This document shows, one piece after another, positions 47,080-54,533 of a stretch of 64,000 nucleotides of DNA. The DNA comes from Sphingobium xenophagum NBRC 107872. Lineage in GTDB: Bacteria; Pseudomonadota; Alphaproteobacteria; Sphingomonadales; Sphingomonadaceae. Where the stretch lies: assembly GCF_000367345.1 (NCBI RefSeq), contig NZ_BARE01000012.1, positions 1 through 64,000 of the forward strand. Direction: 5' to 3'. Under the pieces are notes generated by a model. That model worked only from the letters and a program-made list of their open reading frames with translations. It did not search any database and had not been told where the DNA came from. Position numbers and translations under genes: made by a program. How positions within the stretch are numbered: position 1 is the first letter of the stretch; every line of letters starts with the position of its first letter.

Positions 47080-47108
47080 GAATGCCCTTCGACCGGCCGC
47101 TGCCGCAT
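47076..47108 (-). CDS. 10-codon leader peptide coupled to the sulfotransferase gene
   Basis: GGAGAGG (minus strand) stands about seven bases before an ATG opening MRQRPVEGHS and ending at TGA 47078-47076. The stop overlaps the sulfotransferase ATG at 47079. This repeats the arrangement in front of the MFS gene at 38.1 kb. It may couple translation; chance is not excluded. Confidence 0.4.
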   Translation of the reverse strand: MRQRPVEGHS

Positions 47109-47203
47109 GACTCACCTCTCCATTTTATTATTCCACACTGTATATTTATTGATTGGGGCATCTGTCAAGCGGGCAATTCGCTTTTACACGCAGCGGCCCG
47201 TTT

Positions 47204-48334
47204 TCAGGCCGCCTTGTCTTCCACCGGCGTTAGATTCTTCATGAAGGCTACGAAATCCGGTCCGAGTTCGGGGATAGGCAGCCCCAGCTTTTCAGCCAGA
47301 TACAGGGTCATGAAATTGTCGTTGAGCGATTTGTTGGTCGCGGGGATATTGCCGATGCCGACCTGCCGGTCGAAGGCGCCCACGGCGACCAGCGCCATAC
47401 GGAGCGCCGCAACGATGTCATAATAATCGAGATGCCCGGCCTTCTGGCCGCTCGCCGCTTCCCAGATGGCGATCGTCTCGTCCTTGGTCGGCAGTCCCTC
47501 CAGCCGGGTAATGCCGAAGCGGCGGCCGAACAGATCGTCGAAATAGAGCCACCAGGCGAGGTCAAGCTCGGCCGGTCCCAGCGCCGCAAGCTCCCAGTCG
47601 ATCAGCGCGTTGACTTGGCCGTCGGCGGAAAACATCACGTTCGACGGCGTGGGATCGCCCCACAGCACATTCACCCCCGCATCGTTTGGCATGTTGGCGC
47701 GCACATAGGCCATGGCTGCATCCACGATGGGCATGGCGCGCCCCCGTCCGGCCGCCTTGTGCCACGCTTCGAGGGCGCCGACATATTGATCAAGCCCGGG
47801 CTGCCCATTTTCCGGCTGTGCGAGAAATTCAAAGCCATCGCGCCAGTCGATCGTCGCCAGGCTGGCAAAGGCGTTGATGGCATTGGTGAATGTTTGCCGC
47901 CGCTGCGCCGGAGTCATCTCGACCAGCCAGCCTTCCAGATTATAGTTGGGCTTCTGCTTGGCGCATTCCCCTTCCACCTTGCCCATGACGAGGAATGGCA
48001 GGCCGAGAATATCGGGTTCCAGATGCATGCCGATCCACGGTGGCACGGGCAGGTCGCCGCGCGCGTCGAGCGCCGCCATCATCTTGCCCTGCAGCGCCAG
48101 GCTGCTGCCGAACACCACTTCCAGATCCATCGGCTGACGGCGAACCACGAGCGTCTGGCTCTGCGGGCCAGCCGGATCGACATAATCGACGTCGACGAAA
48201 AAGATGTCGGCCGAAAATCCCGCACCCAGCGTCACGTTGAGCGGACGCACGCGAATGTCGCGCCATTCGGGCTTCTCGCCCGCCAGCCAGCCCTGCAGCG
48301 GCCCGGTGATGCGTTTCGGGGTCAGCAATTCCAT
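47204..48334 (-). CDS. APH-family phosphotransferase (acyl-CoA-dehydrogenase-associated type)
   Basis: 376 residues. The kinase-like fold has NVTLGAGFSADIFFVDVDYV at the N-lobe, VLWGDPTPSNVMFSADG as catalytic loop and NALIDWELAALGPAELDLAW as metal motif. The usual His of HGDxxxxN is Trp, while the catalytic Asp and Asn remain, as often in this branch. Actinobacterial and sphingomonad relatives accompany catabolic clusters. It could phosphorylate a hydroxylated intermediate. It is 3 bp downstream of the LLM gene. Confidence 0.85.
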   Translation of the reverse strand: MELLTPKRITGPLQGWLAGEKPEWRDIRVRPLNVTLGAGFSADIFFVDVDYVDPAGPQSQTLVVRRQPMDLEVVFGSSLALQGKMMAALDARGDLPVPPWIGMHLEPDILGLPFLVMGKVEGECAKQKPNYNLEGWLVEMTPAQRRQTFTNAINAFASLATIDWRDGFEFLAQPENGQPGLDQYVGALEAWHKAAGRGRAMPIVDAAMAYVRANMPNDAGVNVLWGDPTPSNVMFSADGQVNALIDWELAALGPAELDLAWWLYFDDLFGRRFGITRLEGLPTKDETIAIWEAASGQKAGHLDYYDIVAALRMALVAVGAFDRQVGIGNIPATNKSLNDNFMTLYLAEKLGLPIPELGPDFVAFMKNLTPVEDKAA

Positions 48335-48336
48335 GA

Positions 48337-49425
48337 TTACAACCCCTTCGCCGCCAGAGCGCGCTTCAACTCAGTGACGAGCGGCCCCATATCCTTAGGC
48401 GACGAACCATGGAGCAGGATTTCATCAGCGCCGGCGTCCAGGAAGTCCATCAGTTGGTCGGCACATTGGGCGGCAGTCCCTACTGCAGCGCCTTGATCCA
48501 GCCACTCCTGCGGAATGAGGCGGCTGACATCCACCAATTCCTGCCGGGTATAGGCCTGATCCGCAGGCTTGCCGTTGAGGCTTGCGATCTTGGGATGGGC
48601 GCGGATATCTTCCAGCACCTTCTTGTCCCAACCATTGATGTCGACGATCAGGTCGCCGAAGCCGGGCAATTCGAAATAGGTGATCGCGCGGCCGCCGACG
48701 ACGGCCTCCTCTTCATCCTTGGGCAGGTCCGGGGCGACGATGATATTGTGATAGATACGCACGGACATGGGATCGCGCCCGGCCTTTTCGGCCGCGTCGC
48801 GGACGATCTTCGCGCTGTTCTTCACCCCCTGCGCCGACACGAAGGGATGCAACAGCACACCGTCGCAATGTTCGCCCGCAAATTCCAGGCTCTTGGGCCC
48901 GATCGCGGTAAAGATGATCGGCGGCGGCGTGCCGCCATGGCGATCGGTGAGGCTAATGGCGGGGAATTTGCCCAGCACGCCCTCATAGTCGATCTTCTCG
49001 CCGGCCCAGAGGCGGCGGCAGATGGAGATCAGGTCAGCCAGCCGTTCCATGGTGATCGGCGGCGACCCCAGCATTTTCATATAGGCGGGCACCGCCCGAG
49101 CGAACATGAGGCGGAAGCGTTCGCCGCTCATCGCCTGCATCATGTCGGCGACGCTGGCGGTGACGAGCGGATGGCGCATCGTCGCATACATGGTGCCGGT
49201 GATGCGGATCTTCGACGTAGCCTCGGCCACCGCGCCCGCCAGCACCGCCGGTTCCTTGAGCGCATAGCGTTCGGAAATCCACACGCAGCCAAGGCCGATG
49301 CGCTCCGCCTCCTTCGCTTCATCAATGCCGCGACGCGGATCGTTCACGCGGCCGGGCAGGATATAGGTGCCGAACTTGTCGAAAAGCGCCCGTGCGCCCG
49401 GTTCCACCGCTTCCGTCATTCCCAT
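48337..49425 (-). CDS. LLM oxidoreductase, F420-type (TIGR03857-like)
   Basis: 362 residues, luciferase-like TIM barrel. KFGTYILPGRVNDPRRGIDE opens the chain, AERIGLGCVWISERYALKEP is the first loop, and PIIFTAIGPKSLEFAGEHCD with GVLLHPFVSAQG sits near the cofactor site. The sequence resembles the actinobacterial family annotated as coenzyme-F420-dependent. Hydride transfer to or from an alcohol, aldehyde or enone is the usual chemistry. F420 use here is inferred from family and from a cofC-like gene at the right edge. Confidence 0.85.
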   Translation of the reverse strand: MGMTEAVEPGARALFDKFGTYILPGRVNDPRRGIDEAKEAERIGLGCVWISERYALKEPAVLAGAVAEATSKIRITGTMYATMRHPLVTASVADMMQAMSGERFRLMFARAVPAYMKMLGSPPITMERLADLISICRRLWAGEKIDYEGVLGKFPAISLTDRHGGTPPPIIFTAIGPKSLEFAGEHCDGVLLHPFVSAQGVKNSAKIVRDAAEKAGRDPMSVRIYHNIIVAPDLPKDEEEAVVGGRAITYFELPGFGDLIVDINGWDKKVLEDIRAHPKIASLNGKPADQAYTRQELVDVSRLIPQEWLDQGAAVGTAAQCADQLMDFLDAGADEILLHGSSPKDMGPLVTELKRALAAKGL

Positions 49426-49474
49426 GTCCTCTCAAATATATGCCGCTGCAATGCCGTCGGGAGGAGCATTGGGA

Positions 49475-49492
49475 ACCTGTCAAACGACAGGT
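49475..49492. promoter_or_regulatory. Perfect inverted repeat CCTGTC-AAAC-GACAGG (motif copy 2)
   Basis: ACCTGTC (49475-49481) and GACAGGT (49486-49492) are perfectly complementary. The repeat overlaps the stop codon of the NTF2-like gene and lies 50 bp before the LLM start on the minus strand. It matches the repeats at 33097 and 55836. It could be an internal operator or an RNA stem that divides the long operon. Confidence 0.5.
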
Positions 49493-49935
49493 CTGGGGTG
49501 CACCTCGACATAGAGGCGGGTGAGCTTGAGCGCAGCGATTTTCCACTGTCCGTCCCGACGCACATAGCGTTCCCTATAATGGCCGAAACCCGTGATCGAC
49601 TGGCCGCCCGGAATGGGGCATTTGCCCGGCGCCCAGACCACCCGATCCTGCATCGCCGTGATCATGTCCGCCTCGTCGCCGCGCAGGTCGATCTCCGACG
49701 AATGGATCTGATGCGCCGACCGCGCATCGATGACCGCGGAGCGCACCTGCTCCAATATGGCAGCATGCCCACTCATCGGCGGATTGCCGGTATCCTCCTC
49801 GACGTCCAGCACCGCATCGGGCGTGAACAGGGAAAGAAAGCCGTCCCAGTCCTTCGTGTCGAGAAAGCGGCAATAGCGCGCCTTCACGTTGCGGATCGCC
49901 TCATAATCGAGCAGCCGGGCCAGATCGTCGCTCAT
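49480..49935 (-). CDS. NTF2/SnoaL_4-like protein
   Basis: 151 residues. LARLLDYEAIRNVKARYCRF and DTKDWDGFLSLFTPDAVLDV form the characteristic N-terminal helices and first strand. YRERYVRRDGQWKIAALKLT closes the barrel. This subgroup commonly accompanies aromatic and steroid catabolic genes and may act as a dehydratase or isomerase, or be a ring-hydroxylase beta-like partner; none is proven. It is 11 bp downstream of the DUF1214-like gene. Confidence 0.87.
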   Translation of the reverse strand: MSDDLARLLDYEAIRNVKARYCRFLDTKDWDGFLSLFTPDAVLDVEEDTGNPPMSGHAAILEQVRSAVIDARSAHQIHSSEIDLRGDEADMITAMQDRVVWAPGKCPIPGGQSITGFGHYRERYVRRDGQWKIAALKLTRLYVEVHPRPVV

Positions 49936-49946
49936 TTAGTCCTCCA

Positions 49947-51260
49947 TCACCAGATGATGCGCGTGTGCGCGCGCAGGGTGCGTTCGCGGATCGCTTTCGC
50001 GCGTGCGTCCGGCGTCACCAGCACGGTATCGGCGGGCAGATGGCTGCGCACGTCGGCCAGCTTGACCTTCTTCATCGTCGGCGTGGGCCGCTCGTCGGTG
50101 TTGAACCAGCGCCCCTGCACCGCGCCGCTGGCATAGCCCGACGTGTCGAGCCAGTTGTGGACGCCCGGGTCGCGCGCGGAAATCACGGCGCGGAAATAGC
50201 CGTCGCCATCGAGCACGGCCTGCGCCGCGTTGAGACTGGACTGGTTATGATACCAGTCGGTCGTCTCATAAAGTTCGTTTGTCAGGATCAGCGACCAGTA
50301 GTCGACCTCCTTGGGAATCTGCACCTCGGTAATCAGCGCCTCGTCATCGGCCAGTTCGTAGGCGCCCTCATAATAGGACTGCCGGGCAAGACCGGTCATC
50401 TGCGAAAAGTCGACAACTTTCAGCGTATTGATCAGTCCTTCGTCGCGCAGTTTCTGCACCTTGTCGGGAAAGGCCAGCGCGCAGACCGCCGCAGTGGCCG
50501 GGATCTCGGCGAAACCGTGCGACAGTTGCGCCAGCGTGGGGCGTCCCTTGGCGGCATGATCGGCGTCCAGGCGCACGATGCCGAAGCGCGGCTCGCGCTC
50601 GACGCCCCAGTCGCAGGCGACGATCCGGACCATCAGCTTCTCGGTCGCGGGTTTCAGCTCCCACCAGTCGCCCTCATAGCCGGTAGGCCGGGTCGGCGAG
50701 AGGATGACATCGAAACTTCCGTCGGCACCGATATGCAGGTCGTTGAAATCATTCGCATCCTGCGCGGGATGATGCTGCCCGGTGCGCAGCGTGTCCGGGC
50801 CGAGCTGCGCCAGGATCACCATCCGCGTCGTGCCGCGATCCCCCCGGATGCGATAGGTGCCGCCCTTTTCGATCAGCGCCGCCTTGTAGATGGTGTCCGC
50901 ATTGGGCTGAAAGATATTTTGGCAGATGTTGAGTTCGGGCACGAAGATCGGGTGACTGCGATCATGCATGATCGCGTCGTTGGTCGTGCGCAACACGCCC
51001 GACAGCAGCAGCCGCATCGATTCCTGCATGACGCGGGGATCGCTGCGCAGCCTTTCCGGGATACGATCACGCATCAACTGGCCCAGCGGACGAAGCTGGT
51101 CGAGCAGATCTTCCCATTCGAAAATGCCGTTGTTGCTCATCTCATTCTCCACCCTATTCTTCCGGTTGACGGCGGACGCCCCGGCGATCCCGCCCGACAG
51201 CAAAAGCCCGGCGAGGACGGCTGGCAGTCCCGTGCAGATTTCCCGCCTAGTCTGTGGCAA
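49947..51260 (-). CDS. DUF1214-like protein with Tat-type signal
   Basis: 437 residues if started at 51260, where PQTRREICTGLPAVLAGLLL then SGGIAGASA forms a twin-arginine-like signal. This start overlaps the upstream phosphatase gene by 14 bp. An internal ATG at 51140 (MSNNGIFEWEDLLDQL) would give a 397-residue cytoplasmic form with GGAG upstream. The body ends in the DUF1214-type region SSLNAAQAVLDGDGYFRAVI and DPGVHNWLDTSGYASG, shared with the paralogue at 43.8 kb. Export is favoured because the extension reads as a coherent signal. Confidence 0.75.
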   Translation of the reverse strand: MPQTRREICTGLPAVLAGLLLSGGIAGASAVNRKNRVENEMSNNGIFEWEDLLDQLRPLGQLMRDRIPERLRSDPRVMQESMRLLLSGVLRTTNDAIMHDRSHPIFVPELNICQNIFQPNADTIYKAALIEKGGTYRIRGDRGTTRMVILAQLGPDTLRTGQHHPAQDANDFNDLHIGADGSFDVILSPTRPTGYEGDWWELKPATEKLMVRIVACDWGVEREPRFGIVRLDADHAAKGRPTLAQLSHGFAEIPATAAVCALAFPDKVQKLRDEGLINTLKVVDFSQMTGLARQSYYEGAYELADDEALITEVQIPKEVDYWSLILTNELYETTDWYHNQSSLNAAQAVLDGDGYFRAVISARDPGVHNWLDTSGYASGAVQGRWFNTDERPTPTMKKVKLADVRSHLPADTVLVTPDARAKAIRERTLRAHTRIIW

Positions 51261-52011
51261 GCAATTGCCTCAGCGCAGCACGCCGCTGCGCGTCGACGCC
51301 GGCCGCCTCGAAATAGCCTTCAATACCGCCCCATCGCGTCGCGACCATATCGAGTGCGCTCAGGAGGAAATCATCCTGCACGCCGATCAGGATGGCCACC
51401 ATGTCGTCGGGCGGCACGAAACCGAAGGTCTTTTCCAGATCGCGCTTGAGATGACCCGACACGCGCAGATTCTGGCCGAATATGTCGGACTTGCGATAAT
51501 CCTCCATGATCACGGGACGCGGCACGGCGAGCAGGTCGAGGAACAAGGCGATGACGACGCCGGTCCGATCCTTGCCTGCCGTGCAATGCACCAGCATCGG
51601 CGTGTCCTGCGCCAGCAACGCATCGACCATCCGCGACAGATGCGGCAGAAAGGCCTGCGGCATGAGGCCGTAATTGTGCGTCATCACCTCGACGGCGCGC
51701 GCGGCGGTCGGCTCGCGACCGAGCGACAGCCACATGTCCTCGCCCTGCGCGCGCAGGTCGGTATTCATGTCGAGGTCGAGCATATGGCAATCCGGGCCGC
51801 ACCAGCCATGGGGCGCGGCGTCCCTCTCGATCGTGGATCGGAGGTCCGCCACCGAGCGAAAGCCCAGATCCGACAGCTCTGCATGATGATCCTCGAAGAA
51901 ACTCGCCGGCCCTTCGGAGCGGAACAGGATGCCGGACCGGACCTGCCCTCCCCCCGCGGTCGGCAGGCCGCCTATGTCGCGGAAATTGAGGCGGGACAGG
52001 GCGATGGTCAT
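51247..52011 (-). CDS. Tyrosine/dual-specificity-type protein phosphatase
   Basis: 254 residues. The P-loop MLVHCTAGKDRTGVVIALFL contains the Cx5R active site. LNFRDIGGLPTAGGGQVRSG at the N-terminus is the usual start of the bacterial Y_phosphatase3 type, and ADLRSTIERD is the FRGE-like strand. It could act on phosphotyrosine, phosphoinositides or a small phosphorylated metabolite. In the same operon as an APH-type phosphotransferase, a metabolite phosphatase is plausible. Confidence 0.9.
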   Translation of the reverse strand: MTIALSRLNFRDIGGLPTAGGGQVRSGILFRSEGPASFFEDHHAELSDLGFRSVADLRSTIERDAAPHGWCGPDCHMLDLDMNTDLRAQGEDMWLSLGREPTAARAVEVMTHNYGLMPQAFLPHLSRMVDALLAQDTPMLVHCTAGKDRTGVVIALFLDLLAVPRPVIMEDYRKSDIFGQNLRVSGHLKRDLEKTFGFVPPDDMVAILIGVQDDFLLSALDMVATRWGGIEGYFEAAGVDAQRRAALRQLLATD

Positions 52012-52015
52012 GCAG

Positions 52016-52528
52016 TCAGTCCTTCACGGGCGGATAGGCAGGGACGACGGCACGCATCTGCGCCAGCAGGTCGGGCGCCATCCAGACATGCTCGACATAA
52101 TGGCCCAGCGTCGCGCGCTCGTCGGTGTAGATATAGCGCAGCGAGTCGCCCAGCGCGCCTTCGAACACGACCGGGTGCCGCGTCAGGTCGAGGGAAGCGA
52201 CATGGGCGTCCCAATGCTCCAGCGGTCCGTCGATCCGGGTCGCGACATGATGGAAGCGGATGGCCAGATCGTCTCCCTCCGGCAGAAAATCGCTGAACAG
52301 GGGGGCCGTGTCGCCCACCGGCTCGATCAGTTCGATCTCCACGCCATTGACGTTCGCCAGCGCGATATTCAGCACTGGCTTGCCGACGGGGTCTTCACCC
52401 GGCTGAACGTTCGAAAATTCGAAGAAGGCCGGCGTGCCATAAGCATCCTTGAGCGTGGCCATCGCCGCGTCAAGATTGTTGGTGACATAGGCCACCTGGC
52501 AGTGCTGGCTGTTGGGCCGGGCGAACAT
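52016..52528 (-). CDS. VOC-superfamily protein
   Basis: 170 residues. The first module is HCQVAYVTNNLDAAMATLKD and the second IRFHHVATRIDGPLEHWDAH, with VEIELIEPVGD giving the putative Glu ligand and RYIYTDERATLGHYVEHVWM the C-terminal strand. The pattern resembles glyoxalase-like proteins placed beside SDR and LLM genes. Function unassigned. It is 4 bp upstream of the phosphatase gene and 62 bp downstream of an SDR. Confidence 0.85.
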   Translation of the reverse strand: MFARPNSQHCQVAYVTNNLDAAMATLKDAYGTPAFFEFSNVQPGEDPVGKPVLNIALANVNGVEIELIEPVGDTAPLFSDFLPEGDDLAIRFHHVATRIDGPLEHWDAHVASLDLTRHPVVFEGALGDSLRYIYTDERATLGHYVEHVWMAPDLLAQMRAVVPAYPPVKD

Positions 52529-52590
52529 GCATATCTCCTGTAATATCGACAGTCAGGCCGTAAAGGCCCGGCGCGGCACCTGCCGCTCGG

Positions 52591-53382
52591 TCAGTTGGCG
52601 GACATCTTGCCGCCGTCCACAACCAGCGTGTCGCCGGTGTGGTAAGCCGCCATGTCGCTCGCCAGATAGACGACCGCGCCTTCCAGATCGGCCGGCTTGC
52701 CCGCCCGCCCGAGCGGGGCCTTGGCGGCCACGACATCCGCGATCATCCTGCCGACCTCCGGATCGGCGAACGTCATTTCGGTTTCGATGAAGCCCGGCGC
52801 GATGACGTTGCAGCGCACCCCGATCGGACCAAGTTCGGTCGCCAGCGCCTTGGCCAGCGCATTCAGCGCGCCCTTGGCGATGCCGTAATGGGCCATGGTC
52901 GGCACGCCCTGGAAGATCGAGCCGCTGCCGCAGATGATCAGCGAACCGCCAGGGTCGCCGGCTTCCGCGCGCGCCTTCATGTGCCGCGCGCCCTCCCGCA
53001 GTGTGAAGACGGCGCCGTCGAGATTCACGTCGATCAGCTTGCGATAGGTGGCGACGTCCATGTCGGTGAACGGCACCCGGCTGGCAATGCCGGCATTGGC
53101 GACCACCGTGTCGACCCGGCCCATGGCATCGAGCGCGCGGGCGAAGCCGGCGACGATCGCGGGCTCGCTGGACACATCGACGACATCGGCGAAGACCCGC
53201 ACCCCATGCGCGCGCAATGCGGCGGCCGCCTCTTCATTCTTGTCGGCGCGCCGCCCCCAGAGAATGACGTCGCTGCCGGCACGGGCAAGACCGCGAGCAA
53301 AGCCGAAACCCAGCCCCGAGTTGGCCCCCGTGACCAGCGCCACCTTGCCGCTCAGATCGAACAGATTTTCCGGCATGTCCAT
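52591..53382 (-). CDS. Short-chain dehydrogenase/reductase, first gene of long operon
   Basis: 263 residues from the ATG at 53382 (MDMPENLFDLSGKVALVTG). The cofactor loop is TGANSGLGFGFARGLA, followed by WGRRADKNEE, suggesting NADP(H). NAGIASRV, the catalytic Ser region IICGSGSIFQG, and YGIAKGAL are intact. It heads an 11-gene minus-strand run to 43.3 kb with mostly overlapping or short gaps. An inverted repeat at 53462-53493 is just upstream. Confidence 0.92.
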   Translation of the reverse strand: MDMPENLFDLSGKVALVTGANSGLGFGFARGLARAGSDVILWGRRADKNEEAAAALRAHGVRVFADVVDVSSEPAIVAGFARALDAMGRVDTVVANAGIASRVPFTDMDVATYRKLIDVNLDGAVFTLREGARHMKARAEAGDPGGSLIICGSGSIFQGVPTMAHYGIAKGALNALAKALATELGPIGVRCNVIAPGFIETEMTFADPEVGRMIADVVAAKAPLGRAGKPADLEGAVVYLASDMAAYHTGDTLVVDGGKMSAN

Positions 53383-53461
53383 TCTCCCGATGGCCGCTCG
53401 AACGGCGGCGGCGCTTTGGCCCGACATTGCTGGCGACCGGACCGATGAACAAGCGGCACAA

Positions 53462-53493
53462 GTTTCGCGATCGTGCCAATGTCATCGCGAAAC
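53462..53493. promoter_or_regulatory. 10-bp perfect inverted repeat upstream of the SDR operon
   Basis: GTTTCGCGAT (53462-53471) and ATCGCGAAAC (53484-53493), 12-base spacer. It lies between the AraC gene (ending 53504) and the first SDR gene, both on the minus strand. It is either the AraC terminator or an operator for the operon; no T-tract favours the latter. Confidence 0.55.
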
Positions 53494-53503
53494 GGCCCCG
53501 GCT

Positions 53504-54382
53504 TCAATGCATCACGCCCTCTCGGAATTGCCGCGGGGTCAGTCCGGTCGCCTTGCGGAAGGCGGCCGAAAAGGCGGCCGCGCTGTCGAAACCGCAATCC
53601 CAGGCGATGACCTTGATCGCCGGACTGGCCTGACGCAGCAACTGCTTCGCCCGGTCGATCTTGCGGTCGGCGACGTAGCGGGTGAGCGTCTGTCCCGTGG
53701 CTATCTTGAACTGTCGGAAGAAATGGCGGGTGGAAAGGCCGCATTCCGCCGCCAGCTCGGCGACGGACGGGGGTTTGCCCGGCTGTTGGACGCGATCGTC
53801 GATGCGTTGAAGCTGGGTACGGGACATGCCCCCTCCGCCCCTGTCGCCAGCGCGCGCCGAACCGCGCAGATAGCGCTGCAATTCGATCGCGGCCTGAAGC
53901 CATATCGCCTGCGTCAGCATCTCGCTGCAAAAGCCGGGTTGCGCAATCTCCCCGGCGATGCGCCGCAGCGCCTCGCGCACAGTCGGACTGCGCACGTCGA
54001 GCGAAGCCTGCAACGCGTCGCTCGACAGGTCCGGCCCGTCATGATCGAAGCCCATTCCGTCGAAGCCGCAACATATGGATGTCTGCTCGCCCTCGCCCCA
54101 TTGTGTATGCAGTTCGCTTCGCGCCGGAACGAACAGCACGTCGCCCAGGGCACTGGCCCCGCCCTTCTCCATCCCGCCATAACCGCCGCAGGGACGCCCC
54201 GGGCGAGGAGACAGCGCTAGATCGAGAAAGCTGCGTGGCGACGAAAAGACCCCACCCTGCTCGCCGCGGAAGCGATAATGATGCAATTCCATCACGACGC
54301 CGGGCAGCGCGATCCGTCCCCGGACCGTGCATTCCATCGTCGGTGTGACGGGCAGATCATAGACCTGGGAAACAGCGTTCAT
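53504..54382 (-). CDS. AraC-family transcriptional regulator
   Basis: 292 residues from the ATG at 54382; the in-frame extension to 54451 lacks domain character. The C-terminal AraC domain has SVAELAAECGLSTRHFFRQF and IKVIAWDCGFDSAAAFSAAF, then RKATGLTPRQFREG. The N-terminal effector region is rich in Gly and contains GDVLFVPARSELHTQWGEGE. It sits just upstream of the 11-gene operon on the same strand and divergent from the second sulfotransferase, so it is the best candidate to regulate both. Confidence 0.92.
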   Translation of the reverse strand: MNAVSQVYDLPVTPTMECTVRGRIALPGVVMELHHYRFRGEQGGVFSSPRSFLDLALSPRPGRPCGGYGGMEKGGASALGDVLFVPARSELHTQWGEGEQTSICCGFDGMGFDHDGPDLSSDALQASLDVRSPTVREALRRIAGEIAQPGFCSEMLTQAIWLQAAIELQRYLRGSARAGDRGGGGMSRTQLQRIDDRVQQPGKPPSVAELAAECGLSTRHFFRQFKIATGQTLTRYVADRKIDRAKQLLRQASPAIKVIAWDCGFDSAAAFSAAFRKATGLTPRQFREGVMH

Positions 54383-54533
54383 CCGACCTCTCCGAACAGT
54401 TTCGCCTGCCGCGACGCCATGGCTGCATGGCATGGCGCTTTTGCGGAGCATTTGGCGCAGCGGCGATGGCTGCGCACCTTGCCGAAGAAAGGGTCCACGC
54501 TTTTAGATGGCGTATCGAAAAGAGGAGAGAACC

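Noticed and set aside
48409-51449. Long plus-strand frames (575 and 494 codons) opposite the LLM and DUF1214-like genes
   Set aside because: No family motif and biased composition; the minus-strand proteins are well supported.
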